From NCBI GenBank assembly GCA_000403415.2, contig KE159684.1:1-43784 (forward strand): a stretch of DNA of 43,784 bases, written 5' to 3'. This DNA comes from Firmicutes bacterium M10-2. GTDB lineage: Bacteria; Bacillota_I; Bacilli_A; Erysipelotrichales; Erysipelotrichaceae. The position numbers and the translations under genes were made by a program. Below the pieces are notes generated by a model that was not told where the DNA came from, made no database searches, and saw only the letters and a program-made list of their open reading frames with translations. Positions 24,801 through 34,288 of the stretch are shown in pieces. How positions within the stretch are numbered: position 1 is the first letter of the stretch; the number at the start of each line of letters is the position of its first letter.

Positions 24801-24817
24801 AAAAAAAGAAAAACCAA
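24789..24817 (-). promoter_or_regulatory. folC promoter, predicted leaderless
   Basis: TTGGTT, a 17-bp spacer and TAGAAT on the minus strand, then 6 bases and the ATG at 24782. Confidence 0.6.
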
Positions 24818-24834
24818 CTGAAACGAGGAAGAAT

Positions 24835-25503
24835 ATGATCAACAATGAATGGAACGAACTTTTAGAGCGGGAAAGCCAAAAGCCTTATATGAAAGAGTTA
24901 AAGAAAATACTGGTTTCCGAATATAACACGCAAACTATTTATCCACCCAAATCACAAATTTTTTCTGCTTTGGAGTTGACTCCGCCAAGCCACGTCAAAG
25001 TAGTAATTTTAGGACAAGATCCATATCATGGTCCCGGGCAAGCCCATGGATTGGCTTTTTCGGTCAATCCGACCGTTCAAACTCCTCCTTCTTTGAAAAA
25101 TATATACAAAGAGCTGGAAGCAGAATATAATACCGTAATCGATCGATCGGGAGATCTTCGAGATTGGGCCAAACAAGGCGTATTGCTACTGAACCCGATC
25201 TTGACTGTTCGTGAGCACCAGCCCTTATCTCATCAAAAAATCGGCTGGCAGCTTTTTACAAATGAAATCTTAAGAACACTAAACGATCTTAAACAGCCAA
25301 TCGTATTTATTTTATGGGGAGCAAAAGCGCGGGAAGCCAAAAAATTTCTTACCAATCCAAACCATTTGATCCTTGAATCGGCTCATCCCTCTCCGCTTTC
25401 GGTATCTCGCGGTTTTTTTGGCAGCAACTGCTTCAAAAAAGCAAATGACTATTTAATTGCTCATCATGAAACACCCATTGAATGGACGTGTTCAAATAAA
25501 TAA
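24835..25503 (+). CDS. ung: Uracil-DNA glycosylase
   Basis: This family 1 enzyme removes uracil from DNA to start base excision repair. The length, 222 residues, is typical. The water-activating motif GQDPYHGPGQAHGLAFS holds Asp62, and the DNA-intercalating motif HPSPLS begins at His184. The start follows AACGAGGAAG. It is a single gene ending in a strong terminator. Confidence 0.97.
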   Translation: MINNEWNELLERESQKPYMKELKKILVSEYNTQTIYPPKSQIFSALELTPPSHVKVVILGQDPYHGPGQAHGLAFSVNPTVQTPPSLKNIYKELEAEYNTVIDRSGDLRDWAKQGVLLLNPILTVREHQPLSHQKIGWQLFTNEILRTLNDLKQPIVFILWGAKAREAKKFLTNPNHLILESAHPSPLSVSRGFFGSNCFKKANDYLIAHHETPIEWTCSNK

Positions 25504-25537
25504 AGCCGGTTAACGCAAACCGGCTTTTCTTTTTTTA
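25503..25537. terminator. Terminator between ung and uvrB
   Basis: AAGCCGGTT and AACCGGCTT form a 9-bp stem with a 6-base loop. TTTTCTTTTTTT follows on the plus strand. The minus-strand side is weaker (TTTATTTATT) but lies at the uvrB end. Confidence 0.85.
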
Positions 25538-27502
25538 TTAATCTTCAAGTTCCAAGATCATATCGCGAAGTTGAGCTGCTCGTTCAAAGTCAAGTTCTTT
25601 TGCAGCCTCTTTCATTTCTGCGGTCAGATCCGCAATCATTTTCTCCTTTTCTTTTTTTCCGATCTTTTTACGTTTCAAATATTTTTTCGTTGCTTCCTTT
25701 GTTTCTTTGGAACGAACAACATCATGAATCGGTTTAATGATCGTTTTCGGAACAATATGATGTTTTTCGTTGTAATCCATCTGGATTGCTCGACGTCTTG
25801 CGGTTTCCTGAATGGCTTCTTCCATACTTTGAGTCATCTTATCGGCATACATGATGACTTTTCCTTGTGCGTTTCGCGCAGCCCGTCCGATAATCTGGAT
25901 CAAAGAACGTTTTGAACGAAGAAACCCTTCTTTGTCTGCGTCCAATATTGCGATCAGCGAAACTTCCGGAATATCCAAACCTTCTCTTAACAAGTTAATT
26001 CCTACTAAAACATCGTATTTTCCTTCTCGCAGATCATGAATAATTTCTGTACGCTCGATTGTCGTGACTTCATGATGTAGCCACGCAACTTTCAAATCCA
26101 TATTTTTTAAATAGGAAGTCAGGTCTTCAGCCATACGTACTGTCAAAGTTGTCACAAGCGTACGTTCATTGCGTGCTACCCGTTCTTTGATTTCATCCAC
26201 CAGATCGTCGATCTGCCCTTCGATTGGACGGACTTCGACGATCGGATCCAACAACCCGGTCGGACGAATGATTTGTTCTACGACATGATTGTTCGTCCGT
26301 TCCAGCTCATAATCTCCCGGAGTTGCCGAAACAAAGATCGACTGAGGTACAATAGCTTCGAATTCATCAAACTTCAACGGGCGGTTATCCAATGCACTCG
26401 GTAAACGAAAACCGTAATCCACCAATGTCTGCTTTCTTGCACGATCTCCATTGAACATTCCGCGTATTTGCGGCAACGATACATGGCTTTCATCCACAAC
26501 GAGCATATATTCTTCAGGAAAATAATCGAACAAGGTATATGGACGTTCGCCTTCTTTTCGTCCGTCGATATGTCGCGAATAATTTTCAATGCCCGGGCAC
26601 ACGCCGAATTCGCGAAGGGCTTCGATATCATAGCGGCAACGCTGCTCAAGTCGCTCTCTTTCAAGCGGCTTCCCCATTGACTCGAAATACTCAAGGCGTT
26701 CTTCCAATTCTTGTTCGATTGTTCGTGCCGCTCTTTTCATAATATCCATACTTGTGGCATAACCATTCGCCGGATAAATGTTATACATTTGATAAGCGGC
26801 ATTGAGTTTTCCTGTCAATGGATCCACTTCACAAATACGCTCGATTTCATCTCCGAACATTTCAATGCGGATTAAGTATGCATCCGTATGTCCTGGTGTA
26901 ATTTCGATTGTATCTCCTCGTACTCGAAACGTCCCACGATCCGGATCGATATCATTCCGCTTGTACTGCTGGCCTACCAACTTCATCATTAGATCGTTTC
27001 GTTCGATCACATCCCCGACATGAATGGTTTCGATCATATCCTTATACTGGTTCGGATTGCTCGCACCGTAAATGGATGCAACGCTTGCAACAATAATCGT
27101 ATCTTTATGGTGAAGTGCGGCATTGACTGCTGCCATGCGTAGCATGTCCAGTTCTTCATTCGTCTTGGTGTTCTTATCGATATATGTATCTGTTTTAGGC
27201 ATATAAGCTTCCGGTTGGTAATAATCAAAATACGAAACGAAATATTCTACATGATTATGCGGAAAAAACTCTTTAAACTCCGAATACAACTGCGATGCCA
27301 AAGTTTTATTGTGAACAAAGACGAGAGTTGGTTTATTAACTTGCGCAATCACATTGGATATCGTAAAGGTCTTTCCTGTTCCGGTCGCTCCCAACAAAAC
27401 CTGCGCTTTTTTTCCTTCTTTGATTCCTTCGACCAATTCTTTAATGGCTTCTGGCTGATCGCCACTTGGTTTATATTCGGATACTAATTCAAAATGATCC
27501 AT
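25538..27502 (-). CDS. uvrB: Excinuclease ABC subunit B
   Basis: This damage-recognition helicase-like subunit of nucleotide excision repair has 654 residues. Walker [13 protein letters not shown] lies near residue 40, the beta-hairpin region [12 protein letters not shown] near 90-100, SATPGDYE and the helicase motif QIIGRAARN toward the C-terminal third, and the UVR domain for UvrC contact at the end ([12 protein letters not shown]). It starts after ATAGGAG. It is the last gene of the ftsX2-to-uvrB cluster, 10 bases after the anchored protein gene. uvrA is not adjacent. Confidence 0.98.
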   Translation of the reverse strand: MDHFELVSEYKPSGDQPEAIKELVEGIKEGKKAQVLLGATGTGKTFTISNVIAQVNKPTLVFVHNKTLASQLYSEFKEFFPHNHVEYFVSYFDYYQPEAYMPKTDTYIDKNTKTNEELDMLRMAAVNAALHHKDTIIVASVASIYGASNPNQYKDMIETIHVGDVIERNDLMMKLVGQQYKRNDIDPDRGTFRVRGDTIEITPGHTDAYLIRIEMFGDEIERICEVDPLTGKLNAAYQMYNIYPANGYATSMDIMKRAARTIEQELEERLEYFESMGKPLERERLEQRCRYDIEALREFGVCPGIENYSRHIDGRKEGERPYTLFDYFPEEYMLVVDESHVSLPQIRGMFNGDRARKQTLVDYGFRLPSALDNRPLKFDEFEAIVPQSIFVSATPGDYELERTNNHVVEQIIRPTGLLDPIVEVRPIEGQIDDLVDEIKERVARNERTLVTTLTVRMAEDLTSYLKNMDLKVAWLHHEVTTIERTEIIHDLREGKYDVLVGINLLREGLDIPEVSLIAILDADKEGFLRSKRSLIQIIGRAARNAQGKVIMYADKMTQSMEEAIQETARRRAIQMDYNEKHHIVPKTIIKPIHDVVRSKETKEATKKYLKRKKIGKKEKEKMIADLTAEMKEAAKELDFERAAQLRDMILELED

Positions 27503-27512
27503 ATTTAAACTC

Positions 27513-28184
27513 CTATATATTGTTTTCTACCAAGAATTCTCTTGCGCTGCGGTACGACTGGAAGGCAACAGGATAGTCTGTTTTCTGATTGATCGGCAAT
27601 GCGTCATATCCGTAAATTTTCAAGTTATTTTTTTCATCCATGATCAAAAGCCAAATGTCGCTTGTGTTGTTTCCTGTCTTTACAAATAAGATCGTATAAG
27701 TCGTACGAGTACTCGGATCATAGTTCCATACATCCGGCTTATAAGTCACTGTATCTGTTTTTGCAGTCCGAGTCTTGTTTTCCTGCTGATCTTTTTTATC
27801 TGTTTGATGTTCTGCAATCGACCAAGAACCGATTTTTCCTATTGTGTTTTCATCTTCCATCACAACATTTCCTATATCCAAGATCGATCCGCTTGAAATA
27901 TCAAAAACAATTTTGGTGTCGGGTAAACTAACCACTGTATCTTGCGAATCTTTTTTTGGGTAATTTTCATTGCCGGTTGCCGTCATTGTATAAACGCATG
28001 GTGCCTGCAAGTCCGACAAGTAATTGGAATGCTCTTCGATTTTGATTGTCATCATGTAAGTGATGACGCCAAATACCAAAGAAAACGCAGCAATAAAAAT
28101 CGAAATATACGTACTGTATGTATTCACAGAATACATAAGAGATCTTGTAAAAGTTTTCTTTTTTTTATCTTTCTTGTCAAGCAT
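27513..28184 (-). CDS. Membrane-anchored protein of unknown function
   Basis: From the ATG after GGGGAGG the protein is 223 residues. A very basic start ([15 protein letters not shown]) precedes a single hydrophobic segment at about residues 25-48 ([19 protein letters not shown]), so the remaining ~170 residues should face outside. I recognise no domain. The outer part has a Lys/Gln/Thr-rich stretch (about 130-150) and then a beta-rich end. It lies between ctpA and uvrB, 36 bases from the former, and is probably cotranscribed with the cell-wall genes. Confidence 0.75.
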   Translation of the reverse strand: MLDKKDKKKKTFTRSLMYSVNTYSTYISIFIAAFSLVFGVITYMMTIKIEEHSNYLSDLQAPCVYTMTATGNENYPKKDSQDTVVSLPDTKIVFDISSGSILDIGNVVMEDENTIGKIGSWSIAEHQTDKKDQQENKTRTAKTDTVTYKPDVWNYDPSTRTTYTILFVKTGNNTSDIWLLIMDEKNNLKIYGYDALPINQKTDYPVAFQSYRSAREFLVENNI

Positions 28185-28220
28185 GAACACACCTCCCCTT
28201 ATTTGGTTCATGTTTTCTTA

Positions 28221-29663
28221 TTATGAGATCAGTTCAATCGCTTTGATTCGTTGAGTATCATCGCTTGCCTCATTTTTATTCAGTTCCAACAATACATTTT
28301 CTTCTAAAGATTTCCAGGTGGCTTCATCACTGCGGCCTGTCACATTCAAATCGTGGTCTCTTTGAAATTGTTTCAGTGCTTCCGAGGAAGCCTGCGAAAA
28401 ATACGTATCTGTACGATCGACATCATACCCTAAATACTCTAAATACATTTGGAGCGGTTTTGCGTTGATTGCTACTTCGTCCGGGCCGAAATCAAGATCT
28501 TCATCCGCTGTCGAATAGTAGATTGTACGAATCTCCTGCTCTTCGACATCAACATCGGGAGCAAATCCTATATTGTTAATTGAGGTCCCTTCCGGTGTCA
28601 GCCATTCTGTTTCCGTATATTTTAAAGAGGTTCCGTCTTCAAACGGAATAAGCACTTGCTTTGTTCCTTTTCCATACGTTGACACTCCGACAGTTTGGAC
28701 TTTCTCTTTTAAATTATCTTTAAGTGCGCCGATGAGCACTTCGGAAGCGCTGGCTGTATTTCCGTTTTGCAGGATAATAATTGGATCAAAATCAGTCGGA
28801 TCATATTCTTGGGCTGTCAATGTTTCCTCAACCGTGCCATCTTTTTGTTTTTCTTTGAATACTACACTGTCCTTTGGAAGCAAAGAAGAGGCAATTGTTC
28901 TGGCGGCATCTAAATATCCTCCGGTATTATTTCTTAAATCAAGAATCAGCTTTTTAATTCCGGCTTTTTCAAGTCGCTGGACAGCTTCATTGAAATCTTT
29001 TCCGCTGTTTTCTGAAAAGCTCGATAAAATGATTTCTCCGTATCCATCAAAAATCCGACAGATTACAGTGGAATCATATTCTCCTGGTTTGATTGTTGTT
29101 GATTGAGATTGTCCATCTCTTTCATACTTGATATCGAGATTCTGATCCGCATGATTTTTGATTGTATTGATGATTTCGTCAGTCGTAGCTTGGGCACAAG
29201 ATAAACTTCCGACTTTCGTGATGATATCCCCTTCTCGAAGTCCGGCTTGATCCGCTGCCGAATTGATATATACGCTTCGCACAACCATATTTCCTGTTTC
29301 GTTGCGATAAAAGCCTACTCCGATCCCGACATTGGATCCGGATAAGACTTCCGAAAATTTTTTTGCCTGATCAAGTCCCATATACGTTGTATGAGGATCG
29401 ATCTCATTGGTTGTCATTCCTTCGATGGCTTGTTCGATCAACTGATCCTCTGCCGAGTCGAGCTGATCGGCATAAAACCATTTGTTTTTCATCAAATCAT
29501 AGACAGTTTCCAATTTAGTAAATTCCTGAGAATCAACGCCTTTTCCTCTTTGAATAAGCAATGGGACGCTTATTCCGGCTCCGAAACACACAATACAAAG
29601 TGTTACGATGAGTGTTTTTTCTTTTCTGGTCAGCTTTTCGCTTGGTTTCTTACTTTTTTTCAC
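28221..29663 (-). CDS. S41 family C-terminal processing peptidase (CtpA/CtpB-like)
   Basis: The 480-residue protease has an N-terminal membrane anchor (about 17-37). A PDZ domain follows (about 110-190, with NSAADQAGLREGDIITKVG). The S41 catalytic region has Ser305 in QNGNTASASE and Lys332 in STYGKGTKQ. The C-terminal peptidoglycan-binding-type domain (about 405-465) contains LQMYLEYLGYDV and ALKQFQRDHDLNVTG. It acts outside the membrane at the wall. The start is GTG with AAAGGG upstream. It follows ftsX1, separated by a strong hairpin, and may process the hydrolase or FtsX complex. Confidence 0.93.
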   Translation of the reverse strand: MKKSKKPSEKLTRKEKTLIVTLCIVCFGAGISVPLLIQRGKGVDSQEFTKLETVYDLMKNKWFYADQLDSAEDQLIEQAIEGMTTNEIDPHTTYMGLDQAKKFSEVLSGSNVGIGVGFYRNETGNMVVRSVYINSAADQAGLREGDIITKVGSLSCAQATTDEIINTIKNHADQNLDIKYERDGQSQSTTIKPGEYDSTVICRIFDGYGEIILSSFSENSGKDFNEAVQRLEKAGIKKLILDLRNNTGGYLDAARTIASSLLPKDSVVFKEKQKDGTVEETLTAQEYDPTDFDPIIILQNGNTASASEVLIGALKDNLKEKVQTVGVSTYGKGTKQVLIPFEDGTSLKYTETEWLTPEGTSINNIGFAPDVDVEEQEIRTIYYSTADEDLDFGPDEVAINAKPLQMYLEYLGYDVDRTDTYFSQASSEALKQFQRDHDLNVTGRSDEATWKSLEENVLLELNKNEASDDTQRIKAIELIS

Positions 29664-29687
29664 CGGGTTTCCCTTTCTTTATTGTGC

Positions 29688-29716
29688 AAAACGATAGGAA
29701 TCGTTCCTATCGTTTT
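29688..29716. promoter_or_regulatory. 13-bp-stem hairpin at the ftsX1 stop, before ctpA
   Basis: AAAACGATAGGAA and TTCCTATCGTTTT form a perfect 13-bp stem with a 3-base loop. It includes the ftsX1 stop codon. Only TTTTGC follows, so it is not a normal terminator. RNase processing, 3'-end protection or partial attenuation between ftsX1 and ctpA are possible roles. Confidence 0.6.
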
Positions 29717-30609
29717 ACTTTTAAATATTTTGTAACGGCGAGAAAGCTTGCCAGAATCCCTATGATGGCTGCTGTGCCGATCATAAGCCCAAAGCACCAT
29801 AACGCGATCGTATTCGGTTTGATCAGTTCAAAAACGCTCGCAAACAATCTTCCGTTCATTGTTTCATAAAATTTTGGATATATCCACCATATGAGCATAA
29901 AAGGCAAAAGCGCTCCGCATAGCGAAATCATAAGTCCTTCGATTTCGAATGGCCGTTTTACAAATGAATTTTCCGCACCTACCTGCCTCATGATGATAAT
30001 ATCATCGGAACGTGAATATATCGTAGTACGAATCGTATTATAAATCAAATAGAACGACAAAACGAGCAACAAGGCAATTCCGATTGCCGCAAATGTACGT
30101 ACTTTTTTCAGCATCTCTACGAGTTCGCGCACACTTATGCCTCCATAAGCTGTGGAACTGACTCCTTGGATCATATCGATTTGAGAATTGACTGCGCTCA
30201 AATCATCTCCATGAGCTACCGATACGAAAAAGGCATTTCCTAATGGATTCTGCTCGCCTTCATACATTGCGAAAGCCTCTCCTTTTTCTTTAATCATAAG
30301 CTGAAGTTCTTCTTCCTTGCTTGAGAAATCGACTTGGACCACATTCGGAATTTCTTGAATCTTCGTCCTTATGGAATCTAACTCGCTTTGATCGACAACG
30401 CTTGGATCAAGCACAACATGAATTAATAATTCATCTTCTACATTATTCGAAAAATGTTCGATATGCAATCCTGCAATCAAAAAAATACCTACAAGCAAAA
30501 GCGCAATCGCCACTGCTGACAAAGCGGAAAGCGAAAGCAGGAAATGACGTCGTATCCCGAGCCATGCGTATTTGATTTCATACCCTAACAAAATCAATTG
30601 GCGTTTCAT
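29707..30609 (-). CDS. ftsX: FtsX family permease-like protein, copy 1
   Basis: The 300-residue protein has the FtsX layout. A first membrane segment lies at about 22-48, an extracellular domain at about 50-165 (DELLIHVVLDP then VSSTAYGG), and three further segments with the coupling region RSDDIIIMRQVGAENSFVKRPFEIEG, abbreviated by its core IMRQVGAENSFV. With FtsE it transmits ATP-driven changes to a murein hydrolase. Its ATG overlaps the ftsE stop by 4 bases. A second, diverged FtsX is encoded upstream of the hydrolase gene. Confidence 0.92.
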   Translation of the reverse strand: MKRQLILLGYEIKYAWLGIRRHFLLSLSALSAVAIALLLVGIFLIAGLHIEHFSNNVEDELLIHVVLDPSVVDQSELDSIRTKIQEIPNVVQVDFSSKEEELQLMIKEKGEAFAMYEGEQNPLGNAFFVSVAHGDDLSAVNSQIDMIQGVSSTAYGGISVRELVEMLKKVRTFAAIGIALLLVLSFYLIYNTIRTTIYSRSDDIIIMRQVGAENSFVKRPFEIEGLMISLCGALLPFMLIWWIYPKFYETMNGRLFASVFELIKPNTIALWCFGLMIGTAAIIGILASFLAVTKYLKVKR

Positions 30610-31292
30610 AAACTTTTATACCCACCTATGTTCGAATCGTGAATGACATATCCTCCATCCAAAATAATGGTACGTTTTTTGAAACGATCGACCAATTCTT
30701 TATCATGGGTAACCATCACGATTGTTGTACCGAAATTGTGATTGATTTTTTCAAGAAGCCTGATAATTTCCAAGCTCTTTTCCGGATCGAGATTTCCTGT
30801 CGGCTCGTCTGCGATCAAAATCTTCGGACGATTGGCAATGGCCCGCCCAATAGTTACACGTTGTTGCTGTCCTCCGGAAAGCTCATCCGGATAACTTCGT
30901 GCTTTATCTCTTAGGTCAACCAGATCAAGAATTTCCCTGACTCGGTTTTTAATTGCTTTTTTCGACATTCCGATTACTTCCAAAGCAAACGCAATATTTT
31001 CCTGAACAGTAAGTTTCGGTAAAAGACGATAGTCTTGAAAAATGCAGCCGATATTTCTTCGATACGCGGGAACTTTTCTATGTTTTAAAGTCCCGACATT
31101 GACTCCGTTAACAATGACTGTTCCTTCATCTGCGACTTCTTCTCCGTTCAATAATTTAATAAGCGTGCTTTTCCCGGAACCGGTCGCTCCGATCACATAA
31201 ACAAATTCGCCGTCTTCGATTTTCAGATCGACATGATTTAGGGCGTGGACGCCATTGGGATAGGCTTTTGTAACATTGGTCAATTCGATCAT
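30606..31292 (-). CDS. ftsE: Cell division ATP-binding protein FtsE
   Basis: The 228-residue ATPase starts MIELTNVTKAYPNGVHALNH; the longer frame from 31445 runs back into the upstream gene and is rejected because AAAGGAAGC precedes this ATG. Walker A GATGSGKST, signature LSGGQQQR and Walker B ILIADEPTGNLD are intact. FtsE drives conformational change of FtsX rather than transport. It lies between the hydrolase gene and ftsX1, with a second ftsX upstream, and the single FtsE could serve both FtsX proteins. Confidence 0.96.
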   Translation of the reverse strand: MIELTNVTKAYPNGVHALNHVDLKIEDGEFVYVIGATGSGKSTLIKLLNGEEVADEGTVIVNGVNVGTLKHRKVPAYRRNIGCIFQDYRLLPKLTVQENIAFALEVIGMSKKAIKNRVREILDLVDLRDKARSYPDELSGGQQQRVTIGRAIANRPKILIADEPTGNLDPEKSLEIIRLLEKINHNFGTTIVMVTHDKELVDRFKKRTIILDGGYVIHDSNIGGYKSL

Positions 31293-31305
31293 TGTTGCTT
31301 CCTTT

Positions 31306-32685
31306 CTAGGAGAAAAACTTCTCCGGTCTTTCACGACAAGGAGTGCTTCCTCCGGTTGCTTCGCATGAGGTTGCTGTGGAATTCCATCCCGTACCCCATG
31401 CAAAATCAGCAGAAGATGCAAAACGCTGCACAGCTTGCTCAACACTCATATTTCCAAGATTGTAAACTTCAATATGGCAATGTGGGCCGGAAGAATTTCC
31501 CGAATTGCCTGTAGCCGCAATGACTTGGCCTTGACTAACGGTTTGTCCAGCACTTACAGTCATCCCTTCACGGGCCAAATGAGCAAAGGAAATCGCGTAA
31601 AGTGTGCCATTCACGTTGCAAAGCATCTCAACTGTATTTCCTCCGCCTGCCGGATATCCGGACCAGTTTCCTAAATAGCCGGAATTGCTGGCGACCGGAT
31701 TGGCCGCATAAAGAATAAGTCCATCCGCCGGAGCCATGACAGGAGTCCCGATCGGAACAGCCCAATCAAGGCCTAAATGAATACCTCCCGATGGATAGGC
31801 CCATGTTCCTGCTGATTTTCCTCCTCCGGAAATCGGCAAGGTAAAGCCCGGCATGCTTGCAATGATCGTTCCTGCAGCAGCTGTTGTAATCGTAAATTGA
31901 CGGATTGAATCCATATCGGCTTGTGCAGCTCGTTTTTGAGCCTGCAGTTCGGCTATTTGCTGCTCATATTGGGATACAAGCGCATTGTAGCTTTCTTCCA
32001 ATGCTTGGGCTTGCTGTTTTTGATTTTCGAGTTCTTGGCGCTGTGCTTCTTGTTCTTCCTTTAAGCGAACCACTTCGCTGCGCTGCACTTCGAATTCTGC
32101 TTTTAGACGATTGAGCTGTTCAATTTGATCTTGATCGTTTTCGGTAATACGTTGTATACCGCTGATTCGCCGCAGCATATCGTTTAGATCGTTGCTGCCC
32201 ATCACAAGATCAATCAGCATATTGGTTCCTAAAGAAGACTGTTCTTGGCGCATTCGATCTTTAATTTGATTGTCCCACATTTCAATTTCCTGCTGCTTAT
32301 TTTGAATGTCAAGTTCTAGCTGTTCGATATTGGCTTGCAATGTGGCGATAGCCGCTTCAATTTGTCCTATTTGAATACTAAGTTGCTCTTCGAGCGCTTT
32401 TTGTTCCTGTGCAAGGGCCGATACTCTTTCCACATCGTTTTCCAATGTAGAGATCGATTCATTAAAATTTTTGATACTTTGATTCAATTCGTTTCGCTTT
32501 TCGTTTTGATATTGTTGAAACCCTTCACAAGCTTTCACATCGCTTTGGCTTGTTTGCGGTTTGGTGCATTTATCATACCATGCTTCTGTATCCGAATAAT
32601 CTTCTGCATAAACAGGTAGAAGGCATGCTACGCTAATCGAGATTGCGGCTAAGCTACCTGCAATTTGTTTAAAATATTTTTTCAT
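31306..32685 (-). CDS. Murein hydrolase activator/endopeptidase with coiled coil and M23 domain (FtsEX partner)
   Basis: From the ATG that overlaps the ftsX2 stop (ATGA) the protein has 459 residues. It has a signal peptide (KKYFKQIAGSLAAISISVA, cleaving near PVYAED). Long coiled coils at about 60-145 and 185-260 are rich in Gln and Glu. An M23 peptidase domain follows with HLGLDWAVP (His303, Asp307) and PHCHIEV (His402, His404), so the zinc site looks complete. The coiled-coil plus hydrolase plan matches EnvC/PcsB-like FtsX partners; PcsB itself has a CHAP domain instead. It is secreted and held at the wall by FtsX. Confidence 0.9.
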   Translation of the reverse strand: MKKYFKQIAGSLAAISISVACLLPVYAEDYSDTEAWYDKCTKPQTSQSDVKACEGFQQYQNEKRNELNQSIKNFNESISTLENDVERVSALAQEQKALEEQLSIQIGQIEAAIATLQANIEQLELDIQNKQQEIEMWDNQIKDRMRQEQSSLGTNMLIDLVMGSNDLNDMLRRISGIQRITENDQDQIEQLNRLKAEFEVQRSEVVRLKEEQEAQRQELENQKQQAQALEESYNALVSQYEQQIAELQAQKRAAQADMDSIRQFTITTAAAGTIIASMPGFTLPISGGGKSAGTWAYPSGGIHLGLDWAVPIGTPVMAPADGLILYAANPVASNSGYLGNWSGYPAGGGNTVEMLCNVNGTLYAISFAHLAREGMTVSAGQTVSQGQVIAATGNSGNSSGPHCHIEVYNLGNMSVEQAVQRFASSADFAWGTGWNSTATSCEATGGSTPCRERPEKFFS

Positions 32686-33584
32686 CGTATCCACCGAATG
32701 TACTTTCTAACGGCTAAATAGGAACCGATCATTCCTATTCCTAATCCAAGAGCGAACAATCCTAATATAACCCAAAATAAAAAGGGAATAGGGGTGACAA
32801 GAGTAAAAAGATCTGAAATAAATACACCATGCAAATTTTGATAAAGAAGAGGATATCCGATTCCAACAAGCAAAGATGGGATCAAGGCGCCCCAGAATCC
32901 GATCATCATCCCTTCAATAACGAACGGAGTGCTGATATACCAGTTATAGGCACCGACTTGACGCATAATCGCAATTTCGTCTTTACGGACATGAATGGTC
33001 ATTTTGATCGTGTTGCGAATAAGGAAAACGGCTAAAAGGATCATCCCTACAATGAAGAGGCTTCCATATTGACGTAGACCTTGAAAGATGGATACAAGTT
33101 TCTGGATCGATCCTCCTCCGTAATTCACGGATTGAATTCCATCGAGTTCTTCGACTTGCTGAGAAACCTGATCGATTTGAGCCGGATCTGTCACTTCAAC
33201 AACATAAATATCGTATAGAGGATTTCTTCCTTCTTGGGCATATTGGGAGAAGATATCTCCGTTCTCTTGTATAAGCTGATCCAATTCATTTTCTTTGGAA
33301 GAATAACGAACGTTCTTGATATAGTCAAGAGATTGAATCTCGTGATATAAATTCGTTTTTGTTTGTTCATCGGCTGTCGGATTGATCGATGCTTGGATAA
33401 CCAATTCCTCTTCAATGGAATTAGTAAATTGATTGACGTTGGCAGCAACGACAATCAGAAGCATCGCAATCAATAAAGCGACCCCGATCGATAAAGCTGA
33501 GGAGAAAACCATGGGAAAATGGCGCCCCAAATCTTTTCGAGCGCTTCGATATAATCGCGGAATACTTTTAAGAAATAAGAGCAT
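32682..33584 (-). CDS. FtsX family protein, copy 2
   Basis: From the ATG after AGGAGGTGTGAA the protein has 300 residues, the same length and plan as copy 1. A first membrane segment lies near 25-50 (FSSALSIGVALLIAML), then an extracellular domain with EELVIQASINP and SVNYGGGSIQKLV, then three segments. KDEIAIMRQVGAYNWYISTPFVIEG aligns with the same coupling region in copy 1 (shared core IMRQVGA). The copies are clearly paralogous but diverged. It is the first gene of the cluster and overlaps the hydrolase gene by 4 bases, so this copy is probably the hydrolase's main partner. Confidence 0.92.
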   Translation of the reverse strand: MLLFLKSIPRLYRSARKDLGRHFPMVFSSALSIGVALLIAMLLIVVAANVNQFTNSIEEELVIQASINPTADEQTKTNLYHEIQSLDYIKNVRYSSKENELDQLIQENGDIFSQYAQEGRNPLYDIYVVEVTDPAQIDQVSQQVEELDGIQSVNYGGGSIQKLVSIFQGLRQYGSLFIVGMILLAVFLIRNTIKMTIHVRKDEIAIMRQVGAYNWYISTPFVIEGMMIGFWGALIPSLLVGIGYPLLYQNLHGVFISDLFTLVTPIPFLFWVILGLFALGLGIGMIGSYLAVRKYIRWIR

Positions 33585-33605
33585 TTCACACCTCCTGGCT
33601 TTTCC

Positions 33606-33614
33606 ATTATAACA
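33606..33614 (-). promoter_or_regulatory. Extended -10 promoter of the ftsX2-uvrB cluster
   Basis: TGTTATAAT on the minus strand is a perfect TATAAT with the extended TGn motif. It lies about 22 bases upstream of the ftsX2 start. No clear -35 is visible. Confidence 0.6.
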
Positions 33615-33802
33615 TATGCACGGTTTTCCCTTGATTTTCTTTTTATTTTCCATAATTTAATCAAAACTCACATCTTTTCACAAAAAACAATTATAGATTA
33701 AACACAAAAAAAAAGTATCTTATAGGTGTGTTAAGGGAGCACATAAAAAAATTCTCTTCTATAATCTCTCTCCTAAAAATAAATTACTTAAAACTCAAAA
33801 TG

Positions 33803-33827
33803 CAAAGGCAATCGCCTTTGTTTTTTG
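33803..33827 (+). terminator. Plus-strand terminator-like hairpin
   Basis: CAAAGGC and GCCTTTG form a perfect 7-bp stem with a 4-base loop, then TTTTTTG. No plus-strand gene lies upstream, so it may end antisense or small-RNA transcription. Confidence 0.5.
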
Positions 33828-33851
33828 TTTATATTCGTGAAAAAAATCAAT

Positions 33852-33881
33852 AAAAAAAAGCCGTAAACAAACGTTTACGAC
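33852..33881 (-). terminator. Terminator of the tRNA-Ile/tRNA-Ala transcript
   Basis: On the minus strand GTCGTAAAC and GTTTACGGC form a 9-bp stem with a G-T pair near the base and a 4-base loop, followed by eight T residues. It starts 14 bases after tRNA-Ala. Confidence 0.85.
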
Positions 33882-33894
33882 TGATATTTTATAA

Positions 33895-33970
33895 TGGTGG
33901 AGCGTAGGAGGATCGAACTCCTGACCCCCTGCGTGCAAAACAGGTGCTCTCCCAGCTGAGCTAACACCCC
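33895..33970 (-). tRNA. tRNA-Ala (UGC)
   Basis: The 76-base cloverleaf has acceptor GGGGTGT/ACGCTCC and anticodon stem CCTGT/GCAGG around TTTGCAC, giving anticodon TGC. The T-arm has GTTCGAT, and CCA is encoded. It is 19 bases after tRNA-Ile on the same transcript. Confidence 0.97.
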
Positions 33971-33989
33971 ACATCAATAATTCAGCAAA

Positions 33990-34066
<77 letters not shown>

Positions 34067-34085
34067 ATTCGCTGAATGCTCTACT

Positions 34086-34114
34086 ATAATACCGTGCAAA
34101 GATCAGTTTGTCAA
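34086..34114 (-). promoter_or_regulatory. Promoter of the tRNA-Ile/tRNA-Ala pair
   Basis: A perfect TTGACA, a 17-bp spacer and TATTAT lie about 20 bases upstream of tRNA-Ile. Confidence 0.9.
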
Positions 34115-34239
34115 CAAAAGTTTTAAATATATTTAATATAATTTGCGATTCGAAATCGATAAAGCTGAATCCTTTTCCGGAAATCTTTCAACGTCATAAT
34201 AGTTCTAGAAATATTTATAAGCACTTAATAAAGGCTTTA

Positions 34240-34276
34240 AAAAAATAAAAAACCTTTAGGTACTTTACCTAAAGGT
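34240..34276 (-). terminator. Terminator of tRNA-Glu
   Basis: CCTTTAGGTA and TACCTAAAGG form a perfect 10-bp stem with a 3-base loop, then TTTTTTATTTTTTT on the minus strand. Confidence 0.9.
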
Positions 34277-34288
34277 GAATTTATAAAA

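Larger units (their letters stand above)
33615..33894. other. Gene-free spacer between the ftsX2 promoter and tRNA-Ala
   Basis: This AT-rich spacer completes a stretch of about 310 bases without a protein gene. I see only two hairpins (33803-33827 and 33852-33881) and a plus-strand TATAAT at 33760-33765 with no good -35. If that -10 is used, a transcript of about 55 bases would end at the plus-strand hairpin; I consider this weak. Confidence 0.4.

Noticed and set aside
29707-33584. The two FtsX genes as one gene split by a frameshift or an assembly duplication
   Set aside because: Each is full length with its own start and all membrane segments, and the sequences differ throughout, so they are true paralogues.
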